From the NCBI GenBank assembly GCA_027485995.1, contig JAIXPW010000015.1:1-55611 (forward strand): a DNA stretch of 55,611 nucleotides, written 5' to 3'. The translations under genes were made by a program, and so were the position numbers. Position 1 is the stretch's first letter; every line of letters starts with the position of its first letter. Shown piece after piece: positions 31,963-41,398 of the stretch. The notes below the pieces were generated by a model. The model ran no database searches. It was not told the DNA's origin and saw nothing but the letters and a program-made list of their open reading frames with translations. Source of the stretch: Verrucomicrobiaceae bacterium. Its GTDB lineage: Bacteria > Verrucomicrobiota > Verrucomicrobiia > Verrucomicrobiales > Akkermansiaceae.

Positions 31963-33399
31963 TCAGGCAAAGACATCCATCACCGGTTTTCCGAGTCCGT
32001 CGATGGTCGCATAGAATGGACGCTGCTCGATCTCGTACATCGTCTTCGGATTGATGCCCATGGCGGTGAAGATCGTGGCGTGGAGGTCGGGGATGCTGAC
32101 CGGATTCTTGACGGCGATGAGCGGCCGCTCCGGCGCTGTTTCGCCATAGAGATAGCCCTTCTTCATGCCTCCGCCAAACATCACGACCGAGGTGCCGCCG
32201 GTGAAGTGGCGATGCAAACCGTAGTGCTTGGATTCCTCAAGGGTGTCGGATTTGGCTCGCGACTGATCCCCCGCCTTGGATCCCGGCACTCCCTCGATCA
32301 TCGCATCGCGGCTGAATTCGGAGGCGATGACCACCAGGGTGCGGTCGAGGAGTTTGCGTTCCTCCAGATCGAGGATGAGGCGGGCGATGGGACCATCGAT
32401 CTCGCGATGCATCCGCTCCACGACCTCGTGCCCGTCGTTGTGGGTATCCCAATGCAGGAAGGGCACATACTCGGTGGTGACCTCGACAAAGCGGGCCCCA
32501 TTCTCGACGAGATTTCTCGCCAGCAGGCAGCCTTGCCCGAAGCGGCTGTCGCCATAAGCGGCCCGGGTTTCCTTTGACTCACGTCCGAGATCGAAGGCCT
32601 TGGCCTCAGGCGCGGAGAGCAGTCGGTGGGCGTTTTCCAGCGAGCGGAGCATCGACTCCTGCTGGTGGTCCGACATCAGATCGCGATGCGGATTGCGGTC
32701 GATCAGTTTCTGGAAAAAGGCGCGGCGATTTGAAAAACGACCGGGCTCCATGCCTTTCGGTGGCCTGACGGCGAGCATGGCCTCATCGGGGAAAGGCAGG
32801 TTCATCGGTCCGAACTCGGAACCAAAGAATCCGGCGGTGGTGAAGGCCTTGAGCTCCTCGGACTCGCCCACCCCTTCGAGCCTCTGGCCGATGTTGATGA
32901 AGGCGGGCATCACCGGATTGCGCGGACCGAGGACCTTGGCCATCCATGCACCAATGTGCGGCGCGGCCACGGTCTGGGGCGGCACGTAGCCGGTATGCCA
33001 ATGATACTGGTGGCGGGAATGGAGAATGCTGCCGAGGTCCGGCTGGACGGCGGAGCGGATCAAGGTCGCGCGATCCATCACCTTGGCGATCTGTTCCAGG
33101 CCCTGGCAGATCTTGATGTTGTCCACCGAGGTGTCGATCGACGGAAAGGTCGAGAGCATCTTCGAGACCGGCGCGCCTTTGACGAAGGGCTGGTAGGTCT
33201 TGGGATCGAAGGTTTCGGGCGCAGCCATGCCGCCACCCATCCAAAGGAGGATGCAGGCGTCGGCGGTGGCCTTCGGTTGGGAAATCGTTTCTGCCGAGGC
33301 CCGTGGTGCGCGCGCCATCATCGCAGCCAGGGAAGCGGCGGACAGTTTCTTCAGGAAGTCCCGGCGTGGTTGATCGGGATCGAGGCTGAGTGGGTTCAT
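31963..33399 (-). CDS. DUF1501 domain protein, Tat-exported
   Basis: 478 residues. A twin-arginine signal (PRRDFLKKLSAASLAAMMA) is followed by a DUF1501 domain of the alkaline-phosphatase/sulfatase-like fold: CILLWMGGGMAAPETFDPK, VMDRATLIRSAV, GYVPPQTVAAPHIGAW, HWDTHNDGHE and TLVVIASEFSRD. In PVC bacteria DUF1501 genes are almost always paired with PSCyt1/DUF1549/DUF1553 genes; here the pair is 12 bp apart. Function not established; a role in breakdown or handling of complex glycans is often suggested. Confidence 0.93.
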   Translation of the reverse strand: MNPLSLDPDQPRRDFLKKLSAASLAAMMARAPRASAETISQPKATADACILLWMGGGMAAPETFDPKTYQPFVKGAPVSKMLSTFPSIDTSVDNIKICQGLEQIAKVMDRATLIRSAVQPDLGSILHSRHQYHWHTGYVPPQTVAAPHIGAWMAKVLGPRNPVMPAFINIGQRLEGVGESEELKAFTTAGFFGSEFGPMNLPFPDEAMLAVRPPKGMEPGRFSNRRAFFQKLIDRNPHRDLMSDHQQESMLRSLENAHRLLSAPEAKAFDLGRESKETRAAYGDSRFGQGCLLARNLVENGARFVEVTTEYVPFLHWDTHNDGHEVVERMHREIDGPIARLILDLEERKLLDRTLVVIASEFSRDAMIEGVPGSKAGDQSRAKSDTLEESKHYGLHRHFTGGTSVVMFGGGMKKGYLYGETAPERPLIAVKNPVSIPDLHATIFTAMGINPKTMYEIEQRPFYATIDGLGKPVMDVFA

Positions 33400-33411
33400 G
33401 GCTTCGGAGGT

Positions 33412-35829
33412 TCAGCGGATGATTTGAAATTCAGGCAGCATGCAGATTCCCCAGAGGAAATCCTGGACGGTGGAGGCCTCGGGCTTGGGACCGAGCAGGG
33501 ACACAGCGATCTGGAGTTCCTCGGCAGTCGGGTCGCGGCTGAGGGCGGACCTCCAGACGAAGGTGGCCAGCTCACCGGGGCTCGGGAAGTTCCGACCCAG
33601 GAGGGACTTGGCACCTTCGCCGAGACGTTGGTCAAGAATGGCCCCGTTGTTGAGGTCCATAGCTTCCAGCGTGGTGAGGTCGTTGGGACGGGTGGTGACG
33701 ATCTGCTCACGATTCGGCCGACCGAGCGTGCGCATCAAAAGGTCGCTCTTCAGCAGGGCCGCACGAATCATCGGCTGGGGCGAGGCGATCGAAGTGAGCT
33801 GGCTTGGAATCGCCTTGGTGACAGAGGGCCAACTGTCGGTCGGAATCACCGTGGCGCGACGCCAGTCGGTGGGCGGAGTCTTGAAGACGCCGTTGGAATC
33901 CGGAAGGGCACTGGAAACCTCCCAGGTGTCATCGGTCACCAACTCCGCCCACTTGTCTCCCTGTTTCATCAAGCAGTGAAGCATCGCAGCGGCGTAGTTC
34001 GGTGTGGTGCCTTCATTGGTCGAGACGAGCAGCAGTTCGTTGTCGCCGGCGACCAGATGTTCCTTGAGCAGGATCGAGGTCGGCACCTGCCAGTCGTTGC
34101 CCTCACCCGCCTTTTGGCCGTTCACATAAAGCACGAAGCGGTTGTCCACACTGGCGACCGCGTAAGCGGCATCGGGCACCTTCGCCAGCTTGAAGCGCTT
34201 GCGCAGCACCAGCTTCACACCGGGCTTCTCCGGATTCGAATCGGCCCAGATCCAGGAGGCCTTCTGGGTGAGGGCCGGACCGCTGGGGCTCGCGGTGAGC
34301 CGCTTGACCGGGGCATCGAATTTCGCCGGAGCCGTGCCGCAGATCTGCCAGATGGCATCGGTGAACTCCTCGGCGGTCAGGCGCTTCGGGCGCGGACCGC
34401 GATAGACGTAGTTGCTTTCCTGCGGGGCCTCCTCGAACGACTCGGCCTTCGACTGATAGGCTTGGGAAAGACAGATGAGCCGGAGGGTTTTCTTGAGGTC
34501 ATACTTGTTCTCGACGAGGTGAACGCCGAGATAGTCGAGAAGATCCTCGCTCCATGGTGCCGACTGCATGGCATCGACGGGGTGCACGATGCCGCGGCCC
34601 ATGAGGCGCTGCCACAGGCGGTTCGTGATCGCCCTCGGAGTGCGGCCATTCTGCGGATGCGTGATGAGTGCGGCGAGTTGCTTCAAACGCTCTGCCCGTG
34701 GCTGCTTGGCATCCACATTCCCGAGTTCGGGAAACAGCCAGCCCGGCACGGCGGGTTTGCCGGTGGGTTTGTCGCAGCGGAACATTTCCAGGGGCTCATC
34801 CGAGTAGATCGCCGCCAGGCCATAGGCCTCACTGAGCTTCCAGCGGTCCACGAACGAATCGTGGCACGAGGCACACTTCAGGTTGATGCCGAGGAAGGTC
34901 TGCCCGACCGACTGTGCATACTGCATCGGCGTGATCTGGGCGGCGGAAACCGTGCCGCGCCACTTGATGCCGGCCGCAAAGCCCTCGTTCTCCTTCGTCG
35001 GGGCGACGAGAGCGCGAACGAACTCGTCGTAGGGCATGTTGTCATAAAGCGCCTGATAGAGCCAGCCGCTGATCTGCTTGCGGCCGCCGTCGATGTAGCC
35101 GGTGCCCGCATAGTCGTTGCGCAGCAGGTCATTCCAGAAGGTCAGCCAGTGCTCGGCGTAGGCGGTCTTGTCCGCCAGGAGGGCATCCACCGCACGGGTG
35201 CGCTTGTCGGGCGACTTGTCCGCGAGGAATCGGGCAAGATCCTCGGCATCGGGCAGCATGCCTGTTAGATCGAGATGCACGCGGCGCAGGAAGGCCGAAT
35301 CGTCGAGCGGGGCAGGTGTGGGTTGCTTCTTTTCGGAGAGGTAGTGGTCGATGATCCGGTCGATCGGATGGGTGCGGTTCCCAACGGCGGCGGGCAGTGC
35401 CGGATTTCTCGGCTTCAAGGGCGGCTCATAGGCCGGCTGCTTGAAGGCGAAACCCGGCTCCCACTTGGCCCCGGCGAGGACCCAGGCCTTGACGATCGCA
35501 ACTTCCTTCTCGTCGAGCCCCTTGCCCTTGGGTGGCATCCGGATGTCCTCGTCGTCGGTGGTGATCAGGTCGAGCATCAGGCTCTTTTCGAAATGGGCCT
35601 TGTCGATGATCGGTCCGTTTTCCGAACCCTGCAAGAAGGACTCCTCGGTGTTCATCGAGAGCCCGCCTTTTTTCTTCATGTCCGTATGGCACTCCGCGCA
35701 GTGCTTTTTCAGGATCGGCGCGACCTCGTGCACGAAATCCGGTTCCGCTTGGACAGGAAGGGCCAGCAGTGCAGCCAGGGAGAGGCCCATCAAGCGGATT
35801 GCGGAAAGGGTCGTGTTGGGAAAGCTCAT
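33412..35829 (-). CDS. PSCyt1-DUF1549-DUF1553 protein (planctomycete-type cytochrome)
   Basis: 805 residues with a signal peptide (ending ALPVQA). The PSCyt1 haem motif CAECH (in ILKKHCAECHTDM) is followed by the RMPPKGKGL region, then DUF1549 (HPIDRIIDHYLSEKK, FLRRVHLDLTGMLPD, WLTFWNDLLRNDYAG, CASCHDSFVDRWKL with a second CxxCH) and DUF1553 (ITNRLWQRLMGRGIVHPVD, RRLICLSQAY-like, FPSPGELATFVWRSALSR). Periplasmic c-type cytochrome in an operon with DUF1501. An octamer copy (35262-35269) is read as CTA-ACA within DLTGM. Confidence 0.94.
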   Translation of the reverse strand: MSFPNTTLSAIRLMGLSLAALLALPVQAEPDFVHEVAPILKKHCAECHTDMKKKGGLSMNTEESFLQGSENGPIIDKAHFEKSLMLDLITTDDEDIRMPPKGKGLDEKEVAIVKAWVLAGAKWEPGFAFKQPAYEPPLKPRNPALPAAVGNRTHPIDRIIDHYLSEKKQPTPAPLDDSAFLRRVHLDLTGMLPDAEDLARFLADKSPDKRTRAVDALLADKTAYAEHWLTFWNDLLRNDYAGTGYIDGGRKQISGWLYQALYDNMPYDEFVRALVAPTKENEGFAAGIKWRGTVSAAQITPMQYAQSVGQTFLGINLKCASCHDSFVDRWKLSEAYGLAAIYSDEPLEMFRCDKPTGKPAVPGWLFPELGNVDAKQPRAERLKQLAALITHPQNGRTPRAITNRLWQRLMGRGIVHPVDAMQSAPWSEDLLDYLGVHLVENKYDLKKTLRLICLSQAYQSKAESFEEAPQESNYVYRGPRPKRLTAEEFTDAIWQICGTAPAKFDAPVKRLTASPSGPALTQKASWIWADSNPEKPGVKLVLRKRFKLAKVPDAAYAVASVDNRFVLYVNGQKAGEGNDWQVPTSILLKEHLVAGDNELLLVSTNEGTTPNYAAAMLHCLMKQGDKWAELVTDDTWEVSSALPDSNGVFKTPPTDWRRATVIPTDSWPSVTKAIPSQLTSIASPQPMIRAALLKSDLLMRTLGRPNREQIVTTRPNDLTTLEAMDLNNGAILDQRLGEGAKSLLGRNFPSPGELATFVWRSALSRDPTAEELQIAVSLLGPKPEASTVQDFLWGICMLPEFQIIR

Positions 35830-35917
35830 GGGAAAGGTGACACGAAACGATACCTGATCCGCAGAACTTTCAAGCCTGCGAGTTCCGGAAGCTCACTCTG
35901 CGGTTGTCTGCGGTCGA

Positions 35918-37144
35918 ATGCGCGTTTACGTCTGCGTCGTGTCCGACCGTGCCCTGGAATTCAGTTCGATTGAGGAAATCATTGCCGACATGGCTGCCGG
36001 GAAGCTGGTGATCGTCGCCGACGACCCATCCCGCGAGAATGAGGCTGACCTGATCGGGGCGGCCTCGCTATGCACGCAGGAGATGGTCAATTTCATGGCC
36101 GTCCATGCCCGCGGGCTGATCTGTGCGCCCTTGTTGGCGGAGCGTGCCGAGCATCTCGACCTGCCACCGATGACGCGACGGAATGAAGAGGGCCACAAAA
36201 CCGCCTTCACCATCTCCGTGGACGCCGCCAAGGGCATCACGACCGGGATTTCCGCCGCCGACCGGGCCTTGACCATCCGGCTTCTCGCCGATGAAACGGT
36301 CGGCCCGGAGTCGCTGGTCCAGCCCGGTCACGTGTTTCCGCTGCAGGCCATGCCGGGCGGTGTGCTGCGCCGTGCAGGCCACACCGAAGCCGCCGTCGAT
36401 CTGGCACGCCTGGCCGGACTCCCGCCCGCCGGGGTGATTTGTGAAATCATGAATGACGACGGCACGATGGCCCGCGTCGGCCAGCTCGGAGACTACCAGG
36501 CCCGACACGGACTGAAAGCCTGCACCATTTCCCAGCTCATCGAATGGCGTCGTCGCTCGGAAAAGCTGGTCGAGCGCGAGCAGACCATCGTGCTGCCCAC
36601 CGACTACGGCGATTTCGACTTCCACCTCTACCGGATCGCGACGGATGGCTCCCATCACCTGGCGCTGACCAAGGGACCGATCGATCCCGACAATCCGACC
36701 CTGGTCCGCGTCCACTCCGAGTGCCTCACCGGTGACGTGTTTCTCTCCAAGCGCTGCGACTGCGGTGGCCAGCTCGCGGCCGCCCTTGAGCAGATTTCGA
36801 AGGAAGGCGGCGTGTTGCTCTATCTTCGACAGGAGGGTCGAGGCATCGGCCTCGCGGCGAAAATCCACGCCTACAAGCTCCAGGAGGCCGGGCTCGACAC
36901 GATCGAGGCCAATGAAAAACTCGGATTCGCCTCTGATCTCCGCGACTACGGCATGGGGGCGCAGATCCTTTGCGATCTCGGCGTGCGACGCATCCGGCTG
37001 CTGACCAACAACCCGAAGAAGGTCGTCGGCCTCGGCGGATACGGCCTTGAGATTGTCGAGCAACTCCCCATCAGCCTGCCCTCCAATCCGCACAACGAGA
37101 AATACCTCGAAACCAAAAAGCTGCGGATGGGCCATCTTCTCTAA
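35918..37144 (+). CDS. ribBA: Bifunctional DHBP synthase / GTP cyclohydrolase II
   Basis: 408 residues. The N-terminal RibB domain (residues about 15-210) makes dihydroxybutanone phosphate from ribulose 5-phosphate: VIVADDPSRENEADLI, TTGISAADRA, RAGHTEAAVDLARLAG. The C-terminal RibA domain opens GTP: zinc cysteines in HSECLTGDVFLSKRCDCGGQL, then LYLRQEGRGIGLAAKI, DYGMGAQIL and LLTNNPKK. Both sites look intact. Start at 35918; a GTG at 35939 is possible. The 88 bp upstream are shared with a divergent gene and contain no FMN riboswitch. It heads ribBA-rhaM-ribH-nusB. Confidence 0.97.
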   Translation: MRVYVCVVSDRALEFSSIEEIIADMAAGKLVIVADDPSRENEADLIGAASLCTQEMVNFMAVHARGLICAPLLAERAEHLDLPPMTRRNEEGHKTAFTISVDAAKGITTGISAADRALTIRLLADETVGPESLVQPGHVFPLQAMPGGVLRRAGHTEAAVDLARLAGLPPAGVICEIMNDDGTMARVGQLGDYQARHGLKACTISQLIEWRRRSEKLVEREQTIVLPTDYGDFDFHLYRIATDGSHHLALTKGPIDPDNPTLVRVHSECLTGDVFLSKRCDCGGQLAAALEQISKEGGVLLYLRQEGRGIGLAAKIHAYKLQEAGLDTIEANEKLGFASDLRDYGMGAQILCDLGVRRIRLLTNNPKKVVGLGGYGLEIVEQLPISLPSNPHNEKYLETKKLRMGHLL

Positions 37145-37165
37145 CAACCGCCGCCCTGAATCCCC

Positions 37166-37480
37166 ATGATCCGAAAAGCCTTTGTCCTCTCCGTCGATGC
37201 CGGTCACGAGGCCGAGTATGAGCGACGCCACCAGCCGATCTGGCAGGAGCTGGCCGACACGCTCACCGCGCATGGTGCCCACAATTACTCGATTTTCCTG
37301 CATCCGGAGACGCGCCAGCTCTTTGGTTACGTGGAGATCGAGGATGAGGCCCGCTGGGAATCCATCGCCAGCACCGAGGTCTGCCAGCGCTGGTGGCGGC
37401 ACATGGCGGACATCATGCCCTCGAATCCGGATGGCTCGCCTGTTGGCCAGCCGCTGCGCGAAGTCTTCCACCTCGATTGA
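37166..37480 (+). CDS. rhaM: L-rhamnose mutarotase family protein
   Basis: 104 residues, the usual length. Family motifs are [48 protein letters not shown] and [17 protein letters not shown]. The enzyme interconverts alpha and beta L-rhamnose; the dimeric ferredoxin-like fold is expected. Its place is odd: it sits between ribBA (21 bp) and ribH (62 bp), with no other rhamnose gene nearby, though polysaccharide genes are common in the window. Confidence 0.92.
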   Translation: MIRKAFVLSVDAGHEAEYERRHQPIWQELADTLTAHGAHNYSIFLHPETRQLFGYVEIEDEARWESIASTEVCQRWWRHMADIMPSNPDGSPVGQPLREVFHLD

Positions 37481-37542
37481 AGGAAGCGCGCGAATCATTC
37501 CCATCGGTTGACTTTTCCGTCCCCTGCCCCCATACCCCGCCC

Positions 37543-38058
37543 ATGTCTTCGGCCTTGCCTCCCAGACCCCGCATCATCGGACCAAAGGTCCACATCTGCA
37601 TCGTTGCCTCGAAATACAACGAGCAGTTCATGGATGCCCTCGTCGACAACACTCTCGAGGAACTCGGCGAACTGGTCCCACAGGGTCGAATCGACATCAT
37701 CCGGGTTCCAGGTGCCTTTGAAATTCCAGTCACCGTGGCAAACGTCCTCGATCGTGATCCCCCAGCCTGCGTGATCGCTCTCGGACTGATCATCCGTGGC
37801 TCCACCGACCATGCCGATCTGGTCGCGAAATCCGTCACCTACGCCCTTCAGTCCCTCGCCACCGAACACAAGCTGCCGATCATCCATGAGGTCCTGCTGG
37901 TCGCAGATGAAAAGCAGGCCTACGCCCGCTGCATCGGCCCCAAGCTCAACCGTGGCAAGGAGGCCGCCCGCGCCGCCGCCAGCATGATCGATATCTTCCA
38001 GGAACTGGATCGCTCGATGCCGAAGACCTCAACTTCCCGCACCCGCCGAGATGCCTAG
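37543..38058 (+). CDS. ribH: 6,7-dimethyl-8-ribityllumazine synthase
   Basis: 171 residues. Lumazine synthase signatures are visible: VASKYNEQFMDALVDN, VPGAFEIPVT, ALGLIIRGSTDHADLVA and LPIIHEVLLVADEKQA. It condenses the RibB product with the pyrimidine from RibD. The start at 37543 gives the family N-terminus. The C-terminal 15 residues are a basic tail. It overlaps nusB by 8 bp, the classic ribH-nusB order. Confidence 0.96.
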   Translation: MSSALPPRPRIIGPKVHICIVASKYNEQFMDALVDNTLEELGELVPQGRIDIIRVPGAFEIPVTVANVLDRDPPACVIALGLIIRGSTDHADLVAKSVTYALQSLATEHKLPIIHEVLLVADEKQAYARCIGPKLNRGKEAARAAASMIDIFQELDRSMPKTSTSRTRRDA

Positions 38059-38947
38059 CCGCCGTCAGATCCGCGAGGCGGTCATTCAGTTTCTTTACTG
38101 CACCGACCTCGAGGGCGGCGCGGACCCGACCGCCATGCGGGAGCCATTCTGGGAGTTTGTGACCGAGTCGGATCGACGCAGCCTCCAGATCGCCACGTTC
38201 CGGACCGTCCACCATCTTGCGGTCGGACGGGATGTCCGCCTGACCGAGTTCATGGAGCGGAAAACCGTCGCCAGTGCCTTTCTTTCCGCCCATCTCGAAG
38301 CGGAGTCGTTGAAAATCGAGCTCAACCGCATCGCCGAACTCGAATCGAAATGGAGCAGCGCCTTTGATCGGGTTGAGCGGCTCCCGCGCAACGATGACGA
38401 TGACGCCGTCGCGGCAGCCATGGAATCGGCTCTCAAGGACCTGTTCCGGATCGACCGCGAGCTGGCCCTCAGCCGCCAGCGTTTTCTCCACGGCATCGAG
38501 GATTTTCCTTCGCTCCGGGGACAACTTGAAGCCAGTGCGGCCTCGGTCCGCCGACTGCAGCGCATTTCCGACCGCATGCGGATGGTCGAGGAGCCTGAAA
38601 GATTTCCCGAACAGGCGGATCTCACCAAGCTCCGCGAATCGCGGGCCGGGCTGCTGGAACTCCGTCGCGATTCGGATGCGATCGTCAATGGCGTGCTCCA
38701 GCACAAGGCCCGGATCGATGACCAACTTGCCCAGGTGGTGGAGAATTTCTCTCCCGAGCGCATCGACCCCGTTGATCGCGCGATCCTGCGTCTGGCCGCC
38801 TATGAGATCTTCCATGCCGGGACGCCTTCGAAGGTGGTGATCAATGAAGCCATCGAACTCGCCAAACGCTTTGGCACCACCGATTCGGGTCGCTTTGTGA
38901 ACGGCGTGCTCGACAGGCTCGCGAAGGAGGCCAGCAAGGTCTCCTGA
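38051..38947 (+). CDS. nusB: Transcription antitermination factor NusB with long internal insertion
   Basis: 298 residues, about twice the usual 140. The N-terminus (SRRQIREAVIQFLYCTDLEG) and the last 80 residues (VNGVLQHKARIDDQLAQVVENFSPERIDPVDRAILRLAAYEI, KVVINEAIELAKRFGTTDSGRFVNGVLDRL) are standard NusB. In between lie about 150 extra helical, charged residues. NusB binds boxA RNA with S10 in rRNA antitermination. The insertion contains no domain I recognise, and similar long NusB forms are known in Verrucomicrobia. It overlaps ribH by 8 bp. Confidence 0.93.
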   Translation: MPSRRQIREAVIQFLYCTDLEGGADPTAMREPFWEFVTESDRRSLQIATFRTVHHLAVGRDVRLTEFMERKTVASAFLSAHLEAESLKIELNRIAELESKWSSAFDRVERLPRNDDDDAVAAAMESALKDLFRIDRELALSRQRFLHGIEDFPSLRGQLEASAASVRRLQRISDRMRMVEEPERFPEQADLTKLRESRAGLLELRRDSDAIVNGVLQHKARIDDQLAQVVENFSPERIDPVDRAILRLAAYEIFHAGTPSKVVINEAIELAKRFGTTDSGRFVNGVLDRLAKEASKVS

Positions 38948-39029
38948 TCCAAGACCTCAGCGCTCGGCTCGCGGCCCCAGTCCTTGACCGGATCGATTGC
39001 GATGAGTCCGTGACGACCATCCCTCCCAG

Positions 39030-39992
39030 ATGTCCAGATTCCTCCCACTCCTTCTCGCCGTCATCTTGACCGGCCATGCGTCTGGTTACGGCAATGCCGG
39101 GCATCAGGCCATCGGCACCATCGCCGAGCGCTGCCTCGAAGGCACGCGGGCTCTGAAGGAGGTGCGCCTGCTGCTGAAGGAGGGCGAAGGGCTTGATCGT
39201 GCCGCCACCTGGCCGGACCGGGCGAAGTTGCCGGACAAGTATCTCTCCGCTGAGATGAAGGACTTCGTGGCCAACAACCCGGAGCATCACAGTTATCACT
39301 ACTGTGACATCCCCTTTCAGCAGACCGTCTATCGGAAGGACGGGATCGGCGCGAACCAGCACGACATTGTCCACACCCTGGAACAATGCATCCTCGTCCT
39401 TCAGGCCAAGGAGGACAAGGCTGACAACCCACTCAAGATCCGCAAGCGGGTGGCGCTGATGTTGATCGCCCATTTCATCGGTGATCTTCATCAACCGCTC
39501 CATGTCGGCTGCAGTTATGTGGATGATAAGGACCAGTTCGTGGATCCAAACACGGGAGCCAAGGGACAGGCGGACGCGGGAGCCAACTACTTCCACGTCA
39601 AGACGCCGAAGGGCAGCGCCCTGCATGGCTATTGGGACACCCAGACGGTCAAGAGCGCGCGCGACCATCTCGGAGCGGAGGATTTTCCCACCGCCCTCAT
39701 GAAGGCGTGGCCAGTGAAGCCCGAGTGGGATGGGAAAGGCGCGGTGGTGACCTGGCCGATCCAGTGGGCCAGCGAGACGCTCGGCCGCTCCAAGTCCTGC
39801 TTCGACGGACTGAAGCCCCACAACCGTGTCCTCGTGCCCAAGGACGAGAAGCATGACAACCATTTCGAATGGACCGTCACGCTCCCGCCCGAGTATCCGG
39901 TGAGGTCACGCGACACCGTGGAAGAAGAGCTTTCCAAGGCCGGGTATCGCCTGGCGGCGGTCCTGAAGGCGGTCTGGCCGGAGGCGAAATGA
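39030..39992 (+). CDS. S1/P1-type secreted nuclease
   Basis: 320 residues with a signal peptide (SRFLPLLLAVILTGHASG). Zinc-ligand motifs of the S1/P1 family are present: GNAGHQAIG after cleavage, ADRAA-type DRAATWPD, HHSYHYCDI, the core HFIGDLHQPLHVG, and GANYFHV followed by LHGYWD. The usual mature N-terminal tryptophan, which binds zinc through its amino group, appears to be tyrosine here. Probably a periplasmic or extracellular nuclease or 3'-nucleotidase. Confidence 0.93.
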   Translation: MSRFLPLLLAVILTGHASGYGNAGHQAIGTIAERCLEGTRALKEVRLLLKEGEGLDRAATWPDRAKLPDKYLSAEMKDFVANNPEHHSYHYCDIPFQQTVYRKDGIGANQHDIVHTLEQCILVLQAKEDKADNPLKIRKRVALMLIAHFIGDLHQPLHVGCSYVDDKDQFVDPNTGAKGQADAGANYFHVKTPKGSALHGYWDTQTVKSARDHLGAEDFPTALMKAWPVKPEWDGKGAVVTWPIQWASETLGRSKSCFDGLKPHNRVLVPKDEKHDNHFEWTVTLPPEYPVRSRDTVEEELSKAGYRLAAVLKAVWPEAK

Positions 39993-40023
39993 CCTGAAAC
40001 AGCGGGACACGGCTCGCATTCTC

Positions 40024-40455
40024 TCAATGGGTTCCATTGAAAGGCAGGTAGCCATTTCCCTGACGACGGTAGTAGGAACTACCAGAACGGTAGTAGGTTC
40101 CATTGCCATCCTGATAGGCCCTGTAGCCGGGAGGAAGACGCGGGATCAACTGGTTGTTCCGATGGCCCGGGCTGACTCCGAATGGAGGGGCCACCACCGT
40201 GTAGCCCCCACCCTGCCGTGGCCGATAGTAGGAGCCGCCGTGCTGGTAGTAGTCCAGATTGCCGTGGCGCTCGGTATGGTAACCCGGCGGAAGGTTAAGA
40301 ACCTGATAGCCCGGGCTGTAGGGACCGCCGCGATAGTTGCGGTAACCGGAGCCCCGGTCGTCGGCGTAGTAGGGCTCGACACAGCTGCCCAGCAGGCAGC
40401 AGGAAGCCAGGGCGAGGCCAGCCAGCCGTGGCAGATTGAATTGGGATGGTTTCAT
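40024..40455 (-). CDS. Tyrosine/glycine-rich lipoprotein
   Basis: 143 residues. Signal peptide with a lipobox (LLGSC, acylated C25), then tyrosine- and glycine-rich sequence (GGPYSPGYQVLNLPPGY, YYQHGGSYYRPRQGGGY, LPPGYRAYQDGNGTYYRSGSSYYRR). The repeated 'LPPGY..YYRSGSSYY' pattern matches small DUF6515-like outer-membrane or surface lipoproteins. Convergent with the nuclease gene (31 bp). Confidence 0.8.
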   Translation of the reverse strand: MKPSQFNLPRLAGLALASCCLLGSCVEPYYADDRGSGYRNYRGGPYSPGYQVLNLPPGYHTERHGNLDYYQHGGSYYRPRQGGGYTVVAPPFGVSPGHRNNQLIPRLPPGYRAYQDGNGTYYRSGSSYYRRQGNGYLPFNGTH

Positions 40456-40648
40456 GGTCGGGTGCGGATCGGAGGCTCCGGCGGAACCTCGTCACCCCGC
40501 TCTTCTCGCAGACCCCAGGCCAGCCCCCCCCACACGCTTCTGAAGCGCTGCGATGCGCATGGAACGGAGCTTGCAGGTTTCCCATGAAACCTCGCGGCCC
40601 GGACCGATCATGATTCCTGCACGGCGAACCATGCGGGTCGCACGAACT

Positions 40649-41353
40649 TCAGTCCTTCGGCACGAAAGGCCTCACCACCTCCGCGAGCAGCTTGTAACCC
40701 GCCTCATTGAAATGGAGCTGGTCCTCGACGAACAGCTCAGGGCGAACCTTGCCCTCGGCATCGAGAGTGATCTTCGTCGCATCGACGAAGAGGAGGTTCT
40801 TGCTCTCCTTCGCATAGGCGGCGATGGCGGCGTTGAGCTTGTCCCCGGCGGGCTTCTCCGACCAGCGCGAGGGAGCGGGATTGAGCCCGATGTAGGCGAT
40901 TGGGACGTCTGGAAGCTTCTTCCGGATCGTGGCGACGAAGGACTTGAAGTCGCCGAACACCTCCTCGGCTGGCCGTCCGGCATGGATGTCATTTCCTCCG
41001 GCGCGGAGGAAGATCATCCTCGGCTCGTAGGGGAAGATCATTCGGTCGGCGAAGTGCGTGGAGTCCGCGATCTCGTTGCCGCCGAACGCGCGATTCAGGA
41101 CCGTCGTTCCTGGGAAATCCGCCGCGAGTGTTTTCCATCGGACAATTCCCGAGGACCCGATGAAGAGCACTGCATGCTTGGGCGGAGGATTGGCGGCATC
41201 GAGTTTCTCAAAGGCCGCGATGTCCTTCTCCCACCTGGCGAAATCATGAGGCTTGGGAATGGCCGCTGACTGCGGCGGGGCGGCAGGCTCGGCGGAGGCC
41301 ATCATAGTTGAAAGGGCCACCAAGGCCGCGGCCGCAAACGCTCTTGAATGCAT
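40649..41353 (-). CDS. Secreted GDSL/SGNH-family esterase
   Basis: 234 residues with a signal peptide (ending MMASA). SGNH blocks: FIGSSGIVRW (block I serine), NRAFGGNEIAD (glycine block II), RAGGNDIHAGRP (asparagine block III) and the C-terminal DQLHFNEAGY (Asp and His). Probably an acetyl or acyl esterase acting on polysaccharide. It follows the GH10 gene by 45 bp on the same strand, consistent with joint action on acetylated xylan-like substrates. Confidence 0.92.
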   Translation of the reverse strand: MHSRAFAAAALVALSTMMASAEPAAPPQSAAIPKPHDFARWEKDIAAFEKLDAANPPPKHAVLFIGSSGIVRWKTLAADFPGTTVLNRAFGGNEIADSTHFADRMIFPYEPRMIFLRAGGNDIHAGRPAEEVFGDFKSFVATIRKKLPDVPIAYIGLNPAPSRWSEKPAGDKLNAAIAAYAKESKNLLFVDATKITLDAEGKVRPELFVEDQLHFNEAGYKLLAEVVRPFVPKD

Positions 41354-41398
41354 GCTCCATCCATCGCACAGCGCCCCCGAGCGAAGCAAGCGGCATGA

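Noticed and set aside
32956..35268. 770-codon open frame on the plus strand
   Set aside because: Antisense shadow of the PSCyt1/DUF1549/DUF1553 gene; no motifs or signal, while the minus strand has two haem motifs and family blocks.
35830..35917. FMN riboswitch before ribBA
   Set aside because: The gap is only 88 bp and none of the conserved RFN-element stretches can be read.
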